Assembly (NCBI GenBank): GCA_937995505.1
Contig: CALKJV010000010.1
Span: 1-5,600 of the forward strand
Reading direction: 5' to 3'
Source: an uncultured Bacteroidia bacterium
Lineage (GTDB): Bacteria > Bacteroidota > Bacteroidia > SpSt-205
DNA: 5,600 nucleotides
The notes below the pieces were generated by a model, which searched no databases, had not been told where the DNA came from, and was given only the letters and a program-made list of their open reading frames with translations. Position 1 is the stretch's first letter; each line of letters begins with the position of its first letter. Shown in pieces: positions 1 through 5,600 of the stretch. A program made the position numbers and the translations under genes.

Positions 1-1428
1 TCTATTACCTTTCAGTACAAAGAGATCACTGCGGGCTACTACAGCGGCTACGCAAATGGAAACTTCAACGTAGTAGGCATGGAGAATATCACAGGGCAAT
101 CGGGGCTAAATATTGCCGCAGCTTGGCCCGTACCTTTCTCAAATTACGCCATAAAGATTTGGCATCCGGGTACTATTTTGTGCAGTTCTACGGATATAGC
201 GGCTGAATGGTCCTTGACTCCCCGAGGCGAAGCGCTCTTCGCACTCAAAAATCGGCCTACTGCTCCCTTCCAAGCCGGCGTACGCAACACAGGTAATCTA
301 GTGGTAAATAATCAAGTTCGCTCCATCCTGCGAATACAAGGACCTGGTGGAGCCACGACAGCTATCTATCGGGACACTGTCTTTCTAAATCCTCCGTTTG
401 CGGTGGGGAATGTTCTTGTCACCACTTACACGAAGCCTTTCAGCTCAAACCAGGCCACCCCTACCCCTCTCCAGACAGGAAGCTACCGAGCAGTGCACGT
501 AGTAAACATCGTAGGGGGGGGAGATGGCTACGCGGGGAATAACCAGTACTTAACCGAGTTAGTGATAGCCGATACTCAAGCCAGTGGATCGAACCAGGGT
601 AAATACCTCCTCCGCTATGATGACGGTAACTGGGATCCCGCTAATGAAGACATAGGAGGTATAGGTTTTGCCCATGGGATGACTTTTGTGGCGCCGGAGG
701 ATATCGTGGTAGAGGCCATCTCAGTAGACATGCTATACAGAGAGGACCTGGCAAATACCTATCCCCTTGCCCTCTGGGTATATGACTACGACCCCGTAAA
801 TGGCACCGTAGGGAATCAGAGAGACTCGGTAGGCATTGCCCCAGCTAATTTCGCAAACGGCGACTCCCTCAATAGATTCCAAGACCAAGGAGGAGCATTT
901 TATGCCCTTCGGCGCTATAGCGTGCCCCTTACTACGCCCATCACGCTCCTTAGCGGGCAGGGCCTGGCAGTAGGCTTCCGTACCCTGCATCCCTCGGGCG
1001 CAACTAACGTAAGCAACTACGTAGTCTCCGACGCGAGTGCACCTATCTCACGGCGAGCCTTAGAGGGCATTGCGGGTGTGTGGGCTCCCGCTCGCAACTT
1101 AGAAGAAGAGGACTATGCCATTGGGCTTGTAGCTCGGTTGGATGTCTCATCTGCGGCTACCGCTCCGGTACAGCAGCCTGCGTGGGGATTCACTGTCTTT
1201 CCCAATCCATCAAGTGATGCGCCTTTCGTGCGGGTAGAGCTGCCAGCGCCAGGTCCTGTTACCTTCCGCCTCGTAGACCTTACAGGGAAGGTACTCTGGC
1301 AGGAAACCCGCGAAATCCCCACCCCCAGCTACAAGCTGCGCCTGCCCGCAGGCCTCTCTGCTGGCACCTACCTCCTGGGCGTGACCTACCAAGGCTTCAC
1401 GAAGGGCCAGCGCATCGTCATTGAGTAA
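1..1428 (+). CDS. T9SS-secreted multidomain surface/extracellular protein, C-terminal part (5' end outside window)
   Basis: The reading frame is open from base 1, so the ATG at 79 is internal and the true start lies upstream; at least 475 codons are present. Bases 1-120 encode the end of a beta-sandwich ending VVGMENITGQSGL, resembling the 'vGIqNatG..GL' ending of accessory domains in secreted bacterial proteases and adhesins. Bases about 256-580 read like a CARDB-type domain (N-T-G near its start, a YRDTV strand, then G-S-Y-R and G-G-D-G-Y-A-G-N-N). Bases about 610-1143 form another beta-rich domain starting at RYDDGNWDP, family not recognised. After a Pro/Ala linker, bases about 1189-1425 encode a type A sorting domain: FPNP, VDLTGKV, LPAGLSAGTYLLGV and a basic end TKGQRIVIE. 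In Bacteroidota this domain directs export through T9SS and is removed at the surface. The catalytic or binding part is not in the window, so the function (protease, adhesin or other) is open. A run of eight G occurs at 514-521. A terminator follows the stop by 18 bases. Confidence 0.9.
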   Translation, partial: SITFQYKEITAGYYSGYANGNFNVVGMENITGQSGLNIAAAWPVPFSNYAIKIWHPGTILCSSTDIAAEWSLTPRGEALFALKNRPTAPFQAGVRNTGNLVVNNQVRSILRIQGPGGATTAIYRDTVFLNPPFAVGNVLVTTYTKPFSSNQATPTPLQTGSYRAVHVVNIVGGGDGYAGNNQYLTELVIADTQASGSNQGKYLLRYDDGNWDPANEDIGGIGFAHGMTFVAPEDIVVEAISVDMLYREDLANTYPLALWVYDYDPVNGTVGNQRDSVGIAPANFANGDSLNRFQDQGGAFYALRRYSVPLTTPITLLSGQGLAVGFRTLHPSGATNVSNYVVSDASAPISRRALEGIAGVWAPARNLEEEDYAIGLVARLDVSSAATAPVQQPAWGFTVFPNPSSDAPFVRVELPAPGPVTFRLVDLTGKVLWQETREIPTPSYKLRLPAGLSAGTYLLGVTYQGFTKGQRIVIE

Positions 1429-1446
1429 AACCTCCCAACCCTTACC

Positions 1447-1483
1447 GAAGGGGCGGGCCCTACAGGTCCGCCCCTTCTTCTTT
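1447..1483 (+). terminator. Rho-independent terminator of the T9SS protein gene
   Basis: The arms GAAGGGGCGGGCC (1447-1459) and GGTCCGCCCCTTC (1465-1477) pair over 13 bp with one G-U wobble around a five-base loop, CTACA. A T-rich tail (TTCTTT, 1478-1483) follows. The hairpin starts 18 bases after the stop codon and lies before the promoter of the next gene, so it separates the two transcription units. The reverse strand lacks a comparable T tract after the hairpin, so it should act mainly on + strand transcripts. Confidence 0.85.
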
Positions 1484-1515
1484 ATGTGTTTTCGTGCCAG
1501 ATGTTGCAATAGCTA

Positions 1516-1523
1516 TACCTTTG
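1516..1523 (+). promoter_or_regulatory. Bacteroidota-type -7 promoter element (TACCTTTG) of the TauE-family gene
   Basis: TACCTTTG fits the TAnnTTTG -7 consensus of the Bacteroidota primary sigma factor exactly. It ends four bases before the ATG at 1528. If the box spans about -11 to -4 as usual, transcription starts at about 1527-1528, so the mRNA would be leaderless or have a one-base leader. A -33 element is weak: TTTTCG at 1489-1494 is about 21 bases upstream, near the expected distance. No Shine-Dalgarno sequence precedes the ATG. Confidence 0.65.
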
Positions 1524-1527
1524 CGCC

Positions 1528-2301
1528 ATGGACCTTCTCCCAAGCATTGCAATAGGCACGGCATTAGGGATGCTCTCTGGTTTACTTAGCGGGCTCGTCG
1601 GCGTAGGTGGAGGCGTAGTTATTATCCCAGTCCTTGTTTTCCTCTTAGGCTACTCCCAACACTTAGCCCAAGGAACCGCTCTGCTTGCCTTTTCATTACC
1701 TGTTTTTGGACTTGCTGCTTGGAACTACTACAAGTATAAGCGAGTAAACTGGATTATAGCCCTAGGCGTTTCCGCTGGGATAGCCTTAGCGAGCTTTTTC
1801 GTAGCCGAATGGGTGCAAACCTTAAAAAATGAAGTGCTTACAAAGATTTTTGGTGCCTTTCTCATCCTGATAGCCGTCTGGCAATTCTGGCGGGCGGGCC
1901 ATAAACTGTCGGGCCCTACAAGCCAGAAACTCCCCTCTCGGACTTCACAATTTCTCATCGGCCTAGGGGTAGGCCTTCTCACAGGTGCCTTGAAAGGCCT
2001 CACGGGTTTAGGCGGCGGGGTAATTATCGTACCTTTTCTCATACTCCTTGCTAAGCTAGACCAGCACACGGCCCAGGGCACCAGTCTTCTTTCCATGACC
2101 CTACCTGTGAGCCTGATAACTGTGATCCCTTACTGGCAGCATGAAAATGTGGAAGTGCCTGTGGGCCTCTCTTTAGCTGTAGGAATTGCCATAGGTAGTA
2201 CCCTGTCTGCCCGCTTTGCACAAAAGATAGCCGGCCCCAACTTAGCTCGTATCTTCTCAGTAGTGGTGGGGATCATGGGAGTAGTGATTCTCGTTCGGTA
2301 G
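1528..2301 (+). CDS. TauE/SafE (TSUP) family membrane transporter, probable anion exporter/permease
   Basis: This is a 257-residue inner-membrane protein, a usual length for the TauE/SafE (formerly DUF81) family, whose characterised members carry sulfite, sulfoacetate or other small organosulfur anions. The family's internal duplication is plain. Residues about 17-59 (SGLLSGLVGVGGGVVIIPVL, then HLAQGTALLAFSLPV) match residues about 152-196 (TGALKGLTGLGGGVIIVPFL, then HTAQGTSLLSMTLPVSL). Each half therefore has the G-x-G-G-G-x-x-x-x-P and A-Q-G-T-(A/S)-L-L signatures. A hydrophilic stretch at about 124-140 joins the halves, and hydrophobic segments are compatible with about eight membrane helices. 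The ATG at 1528 is the first codon after the -7 box and gives a normal family N-terminus. The receptor gene begins 33 bases after its stop with no terminator between. The substrate cannot be read from sequence, so no gene symbol is given. Confidence 0.93.
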   Translation: MDLLPSIAIGTALGMLSGLLSGLVGVGGGVVIIPVLVFLLGYSQHLAQGTALLAFSLPVFGLAAWNYYKYKRVNWIIALGVSAGIALASFFVAEWVQTLKNEVLTKIFGAFLILIAVWQFWRAGHKLSGPTSQKLPSRTSQFLIGLGVGLLTGALKGLTGLGGGVIIVPFLILLAKLDQHTAQGTSLLSMTLPVSLITVIPYWQHENVEVPVGLSLAVGIAIGSTLSARFAQKIAGPNLARIFSVVVGIMGVVILVR

Positions 2302-2322
2302 GGAGAATTGCAGCTCCATACC

Positions 2323-2330
2323 CATCTTTG
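2323..2330 (+). promoter_or_regulatory. Possible degenerate -7 promoter element (CATCTTTG) of the TonB-dependent receptor gene
   Basis: CATCTTTG differs from the TAnnTTTG consensus at the first base only. It ends four bases before the GTG at 2335, the same distance as between the clear box at 1516-1523 and the ATG at 1528. It lies in the short gap after the TauE-family gene, and any -33 element would fall around the 3' end of that gene, where I see no convincing match. The repeated geometry is the main support; a single eight-base match with one mismatch could be chance. Confidence 0.35.
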
Positions 2331-2334
2331 CTGA

Positions 2335-4731
2335 GTGCTGGCCAATTTGAATGCTTGCCCTGGCCCATGCGGAATCTATGCTAAACTCCTAACGCTCCTG
2401 ACAGGCTATACGCTCCTTTGGGCACAGGAGGGGGTTCTCCTTTTACGCTGCGTCTCGCCCGAAAATCAGCCCCTCCCCTACGCCCAGGTATTAGTTTCGC
2501 CTATAGAACGGGGCTATACCACCGACTCCAGCGGGCGAGTGCAAATCACCTTACCTGCGGGACGATATCGGCTTCGGGCGTCTCACCTAAGCGCTGCCCC
2601 TGTGGAGACGGAGGTCTGGGTTCAAGCAGGCGCGCGCATACCGCTTACCCTCGTACTCGGCACACGAGAAATCCGCACCGACTCGGTAGCTATTCGGGAC
2701 CAGAGGCCGCCACCGACCCAGCTGCCAGATGCGCCTTTCCTCCAGCCTATCCCCATCCGCACCGAAGCGCTGCGCTACATGCCCTCCGTCAAGCCCGACA
2801 TAGAAAGCCGTCTCGCCCTCATGGGCGCCCTCACCTCCAGCGAACTCTCCTCCCAATACCGCGTGCGCGGCGGAAACTTTGACGAGAACCTCGTCTATGC
2901 TGGCGAAATAGAAATTTATCGCCCTTTCTCAGCTCGCAGCGGTCAGCAAGAAGGGCTGGGCTTCACCAATCCCCTCCTCTTAGAGGAAGTGCGCTTCAGC
3001 ACCGGCGGCTTTGAAGCCCGCTACGGCGATAAGCTCTCCTCTGTCCTAGAGGTAACCTACAAGCGTCGGGAACGGCCCGAAAGCACCCTGGATCTCGGGC
3101 TGCTCAACCAGGGCTTCGCTACAAGCGGGAAAATCGGCTCAGTGTATTACACCCTTGGATTACGGCGCTTCGCTATCGGCTACCTTTTGCGTACCCTCCC
3201 CGTGCAGGGACAATATCGCCCTGAATTTTACGACGGGCAGGCCTACTTCTGCTGGCGCCGCACGGATAACACAGGCCGAGAGGTCTGGCGCATAGAAGCG
3301 CTCTCCATAGGACTCTGGAATCGCTATCGCCTCTTCCCTCAGACCGGCGAAGCCACCTTCGGCCTCATCAACGCCGCGCTGCGCGTGCAACTGTACTTCG
3401 TAGGGGCAGAAGAGCTGACATACCGTACAAGCCAGCAAGCCCTCTCGCTCACCTGGCGTCCAAGCCCTACCCTCCGCTTGAGCCATCATCTTAGTTACTT
3501 TGGCAGCTTAGAGGATGAGGTCGTAGATGTAGAGGGCGCTTACCTCCTTGGTGAAGTACAAACCGGACTCGGAAGCCAGCTGTACAACGAGATTACGGTC
3601 CTGCGCGGGGCCGGCAGCCAGATCCGCCGCATCCGAAACTTCTTAGACATACATACCCTGTACGCGGAGCAGCGCGGCGAATGGTACTGGGATCCCCAAC
3701 TGCGTCATCGTCTCCTATGGGGCCTGCGCGGCCAAATAGAACGGTTCCAAGACCACGTGTATGAGTGGAGTGCCTTAGACTCAGCAGACTATGTGACCTT
3801 GGATGAGCGCTATTTCTGGGACCAAGGACTCTATAATCGGCGCTTGATAGGCTTCTTACAGCAGGGCTTGCGGTGGGGCCTGTGGCGCATAGAGATGGGC
3901 CTCCGATGGCACTACAGCGCCGCTAATCGGCAACTTCTCTTGAGTCCCCGTGCCCAGCTCCTCTACCAGCCCTCTGAGAATTTCCAAGTCCGTCTCGGTC
4001 TCGGCCACTATGCTCAGCCGCCCTTTTACCGAGAGCTTCGCGACATCACCTACCAGCTAAACCCCACCTTACGCGCCCAGCAGAGCTTCCAAGCTATACT
4101 CGGAGCGGATTACCGCTTCTCGGCTTGGAGCCGCCCCTTCCGATACTTTGTAGAGCTGTACTACAAGCACCTATGGGACCTTATCCCTTACGAGCTAGAA
4201 AATGTACGGCTGCGCTATTACAGTAGCCCCACGGCTCAGGGCTATGCATATGGGCTAGATATGCGGCTCAATGGAGAGTTTCTCAGCGGCGTGGACTCTT
4301 GGTTTGCGATAGGGCTACTCTCTACCCAGGAAAGGCTCCCAGGACGCAGCTGGGTACGGCGGCCCAGCGACCAGCGTTTGAGCTTTGCTTTTTACTTTCA
4401 AGATGAGCTCCCTACCAATCCCCTCTACAAGTTCAATATCCAGTTCATTTTCGCTACGGGCGCGCCCTTTGGCGTACCTCGGCGCATAGAAAGCCGCACT
4501 GTGTTTCAGATGCCCTTCTACAACCGAGTGGATGTAGGCTTTAGTCGGTTTATCCCGATTGACCGGCGCCCGCTCAAATCCCTCTGGGTAGGGATAGACG
4601 TCTTCAACCTCTTTCAGCGCTACAATGTCGTGAGCTATCAGTGGATCGCAGATGTATACGGGATACGATGGGCTGTGCCGAATTATCTCTCGGCTCGTTT
4701 AGTGAACCTGCGGCTTATCGGGGAGTTTTGA
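2335..4731 (+). CDS. TonB-dependent outer-membrane receptor with N-terminal carboxypeptidase-regulatory-like domain
   Basis: This 798-residue protein should take up a ligand across the outer membrane using TonB/ExbBD energy. Residues 1-30 form a signal peptide (K17, hydrophobic LLTLLTGYTLLWA, probable cleavage before Q31). Residues about 32-110 are a CarboxypepD_reg-like beta-sandwich (LPYAQVLVSP, TTDSSGRVQITLPAGRYRLR). The plug spans about 138-245 and contains SSQYRVRGGNFDENLVYAGE, EIYRPF, SGQQEGLGFTNP and FSTGGFEARYGDKLSSVLEV, wording typical of a SusD-independent Bacteroidota receptor family. The rest is a beta-barrel of alternating aromatic strands ending LRLIGEF, with the terminal Phe expected of outer-membrane barrels. 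An in-frame TGA lies directly before the GTG at 2335, and no in-frame ATG lies before the signal peptide. GTG is thus the best start, with CTG 2338 or TTG 2347 as alternatives. The ligand is unknown and no susD-like gene is adjacent. The last 49 bases overlap ruvC on the opposite strand. Confidence 0.92.
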   Translation: MLANLNACPGPCGIYAKLLTLLTGYTLLWAQEGVLLLRCVSPENQPLPYAQVLVSPIERGYTTDSSGRVQITLPAGRYRLRASHLSAAPVETEVWVQAGARIPLTLVLGTREIRTDSVAIRDQRPPPTQLPDAPFLQPIPIRTEALRYMPSVKPDIESRLALMGALTSSELSSQYRVRGGNFDENLVYAGEIEIYRPFSARSGQQEGLGFTNPLLLEEVRFSTGGFEARYGDKLSSVLEVTYKRRERPESTLDLGLLNQGFATSGKIGSVYYTLGLRRFAIGYLLRTLPVQGQYRPEFYDGQAYFCWRRTDNTGREVWRIEALSIGLWNRYRLFPQTGEATFGLINAALRVQLYFVGAEELTYRTSQQALSLTWRPSPTLRLSHHLSYFGSLEDEVVDVEGAYLLGEVQTGLGSQLYNEITVLRGAGSQIRRIRNFLDIHTLYAEQRGEWYWDPQLRHRLLWGLRGQIERFQDHVYEWSALDSADYVTLDERYFWDQGLYNRRLIGFLQQGLRWGLWRIEMGLRWHYSAANRQLLLSPRAQLLYQPSENFQVRLGLGHYAQPPFYRELRDITYQLNPTLRAQQSFQAILGADYRFSAWSRPFRYFVELYYKHLWDLIPYELENVRLRYYSSPTAQGYAYGLDMRLNGEFLSGVDSWFAIGLLSTQERLPGRSWVRRPSDQRLSFAFYFQDELPTNPLYKFNIQFIFATGAPFGVPRRIESRTVFQMPFYNRVDVGFSRFIPIDRRPLKSLWVGIDVFNLFQRYNVVSYQWIADVYGIRWAVPNYLSARLVNLRLIGEF

Positions 4732-5225
4732 AGGAAAGCGCCCGCAAGGGCGATAGCAATAGCATCACTGGCGTGCTCAGAGGAAGGTACGCTGAAAGGA
4801 GGCTCTAAATAATGCTGAAGCATGGCAGCGACTTGGGCTTTATCGGCGTGGGCTCTACCTGTGAGGGCTTTTTTGATGCGAACGGCGGGGAGGGAGTGTG
4901 GACCAGGCCTTCCCATAGAGAGCAAAAGCCCCCATAAGAGCCCTTTCACGGTGCCTAAAACGAGGGCACTGCGCACGCTACGCCCCACAAAAGGCTCTTC
5001 CAGATACACCAGAGCCGAAGGGGCCCAAGGCTCCAGCTGCTGCTGAAGCCATCCATGGAGCTTCGTCAACCGGACCTCTAAGGCCCCTCGCCCCAGACTG
5101 AATGCCTCACACGCAAGTAACCGAAACTGCAGGGCTCCTTTCGCCTCTACGACCGCCAGCCCTACCTCCTGCGAACCTATATCTATCCCAAGCCAGAGGG
5201 AATTTACCACACGCGAACCCCCCAC
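4683..5225 (-). CDS. ruvC: RuvC, crossover junction (Holliday junction) endodeoxyribonuclease
   Basis: RuvC is the resolvase that cuts Holliday junctions symmetrically, with RuvAB, in recombinational repair. The protein has 180 residues from the GTG at 5225. Motifs in order are LGIDIGS with catalytic D15, VYLEEPF with E76, SALVLGTVKG matching the SALKLGQARG stretch of E. coli RuvC, VRIKKALTGRAHADKAQV with the conserved Lys of the AEKSQV motif, and SEHASDAIAIA with the last acidic residue D154. The third catalytic position (D138 in E. coli) is His151 here; Thermus thermophilus RuvC also uses His there, so activity is expected. A second GTG at 5210 gives an N-terminus closer in length to E. coli RuvC and may be the true start. 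The start region overlaps the end of the upstream phosphatase gene by 22 bases (7 bases with the alternative start), which suggests translational coupling. The basic tail (SRRFTKRAER) extends past the conserved fold and is encoded opposite the end of the receptor gene. Confidence 0.9.
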   Translation of the reverse strand: MGGSRVVNSLWLGIDIGSQEVGLAVVEAKGALQFRLLACEAFSLGRGALEVRLTKLHGWLQQQLEPWAPSALVYLEEPFVGRSVRSALVLGTVKGLLWGLLLSMGRPGPHSLPAVRIKKALTGRAHADKAQVAAMLQHYLEPPFSVPSSEHASDAIAIALAGAFLQNSPISRRFTKRAER

Positions 5226-5600
5226 ATGGTTACATCGTCTATCTGTTCGCCTTCACCTTCGTAGTCTTTCCACTCTTTCCAACGGATATTAAAAAGGGCG
5301 CGGCGACGCGGCATGGAAACCTCATGCACGGTTTCTAAGATAAACTCTTTGAGCTGCTTCGTACCGAAGCGTTTGCCTGCGGGGCCGCCTGATTGATCTA
5401 CTACCCCATCCGTAAAGAGAAAGAACGAGTCGCCCGGCTCTAGCTGAATTGTATGTTCTGTGAAAAAGCGCTCTTCTTCTAACTGCTCTCCCCCGATAGA
5501 CTTTTTATCGGGCTTGATTTCCTTGAGCTCTGTGCCTTGCACGTAGTAGAGAGGGAGGTTGGCCCCTGCATAGGCTAACTGGAAGGTTCTCGGGTTGTAG
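5204..5600 (-). CDS. SpoIIE/PP2C-type serine/threonine phosphatase domain protein, C-terminal part (5' end outside window)
   Basis: The frame is open to the right edge, so only about the last 131 residues are present. They begin YNPRTFQLAYAGANLPLYYV, continue through TELKEIKPDKKSIGG, and contain the metal-binding aspartate motif FFLFTDGVVDQSGG (Asp at 5408-5410). After KRFGTKQLKEFIL they end with IDDVTMWGVRVW, where the paired Asp (5234-5239) is the last metal-binding site of the PP2C fold. This is the usual ending of Bacteroidota SpoIIE-domain proteins, which commonly carry TPR, 7TM-DISM or GAF sensory regions at the N-terminus and dephosphorylate regulatory proteins such as anti-sigma-factor antagonists. 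The sensory part and target are not visible here. The GTG at 5540-5542 lies inside the domain and is not a start. The stop codon lies within the beginning of ruvC, so the two genes form a minus-strand unit whose promoter is beyond the window. Confidence 0.88.
   Translation of the reverse strand, partial: YNPRTFQLAYAGANLPLYYVQGTELKEIKPDKKSIGGEQLEEERFFTEHTIQLEPGDSFFLFTDGVVDQSGGPAGKRFGTKQLKEFILETVHEVSMPRRRALFNIRWKEWKDYEGEGEQIDDVTMWGVRVW

Noticed and set aside
79..81. ATG as the start codon of the T9SS protein gene
   Set aside because: The frame is open without a stop from base 1, the residues before the ATG continue a beta-sandwich, and no signal peptide follows it. The ATG is internal.
1210..1509. 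Antisense reading frame of 99 codons running through the T9SS sorting domain and the terminator
   Set aside because: It crosses the terminator hairpin and the sorting-domain coding sequence; there is no family resemblance.
1454..1920. Ten-base repeat GGGCCCTACA in the terminator and again near 1911 in the TauE-family gene
   Set aside because: Several ten-base repeats are expected by chance in a window of this size, and the two copies have unrelated contexts.
2418..2882. Overlapping + strand reading frame of 154 codons inside the receptor gene
   Set aside because: It lies within the signal peptide to plug region of a well-recognised protein, is rich in Arg, Pro and His as expected for an out-of-frame reading of this sequence, and resembles no family.
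3160..3489. Antisense reading frame of 109 codons within the receptor barrel region
   Set aside because: No domain, promoter or start context; composition is that of a shadow of the real gene.
4739..4752. Small hairpin CGCCC-GCAA-GGGCG just after the receptor stop codon, as a possible terminator
   Set aside because: The stem is only 5 bp and no T tract follows on the + strand; on the - strand it lies inside the ruvC coding region. The GNRA-like loop is notable but not enough to call a terminator.
5102..5338. Plus-strand reading frame of 78 codons opposite the phosphatase/ruvC junction
   Set aside because: Both opposite-strand genes are clearly real, and this frame shows no recognisable protein features.

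Overview
The window looks like chromosomal DNA from a member of the Bacteroidota (or a close FCB-group relative). Four things point there: a type IX secretion (T9SS) C-terminal sorting domain, a TonB-dependent receptor of a characteristically Bacteroidota type, a SpoIIE-type phosphatase whose wording matches Bacteroidota signalling proteins, and a Bacteroidota-style TAnnTTTG promoter element. By eye the base composition is somewhat above half G+C. There is no rRNA, tRNA, CRISPR array or recognisable mobile element.

Left part (1-1428, + strand): the 3' portion of a large secreted protein that enters from outside the window. It has a beta-sandwich remnant, a CARDB-like domain, a further beta-rich domain and a terminal T9SS sorting domain. 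A strong intrinsic terminator (1447-1483) closes it.

Middle (1516-4731, + strand): a TauE/SafE (TSUP) membrane transporter, preceded at only four bases by a TAnnTTTG box and so probably leaderless. It is followed 33 bases later by a TonB-dependent outer-membrane receptor of about 798 aa. The receptor appears to start at a GTG placed at the same four-base distance from a degenerate copy of the box. The two could be partly co-transcribed; a functional link between them is speculative.

Right part (4683-5600, - strand): a two-gene unit read leftwards. A SpoIIE/PP2C-type phosphatase domain protein (only its C-terminal end is in the window) overlaps the start of ruvC, the Holliday-junction resolvase. 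The end of ruvC overlaps the end of the convergent receptor gene by 49 bases, so there is no intergenic space between the two transcription units.

I do not see a new multi-gene system here. The points most worth a second look are the two apparently leaderless starts with identical spacing, the His-type RuvC active site, the convergent coding overlap, and a G8 tract inside the secreted protein gene.
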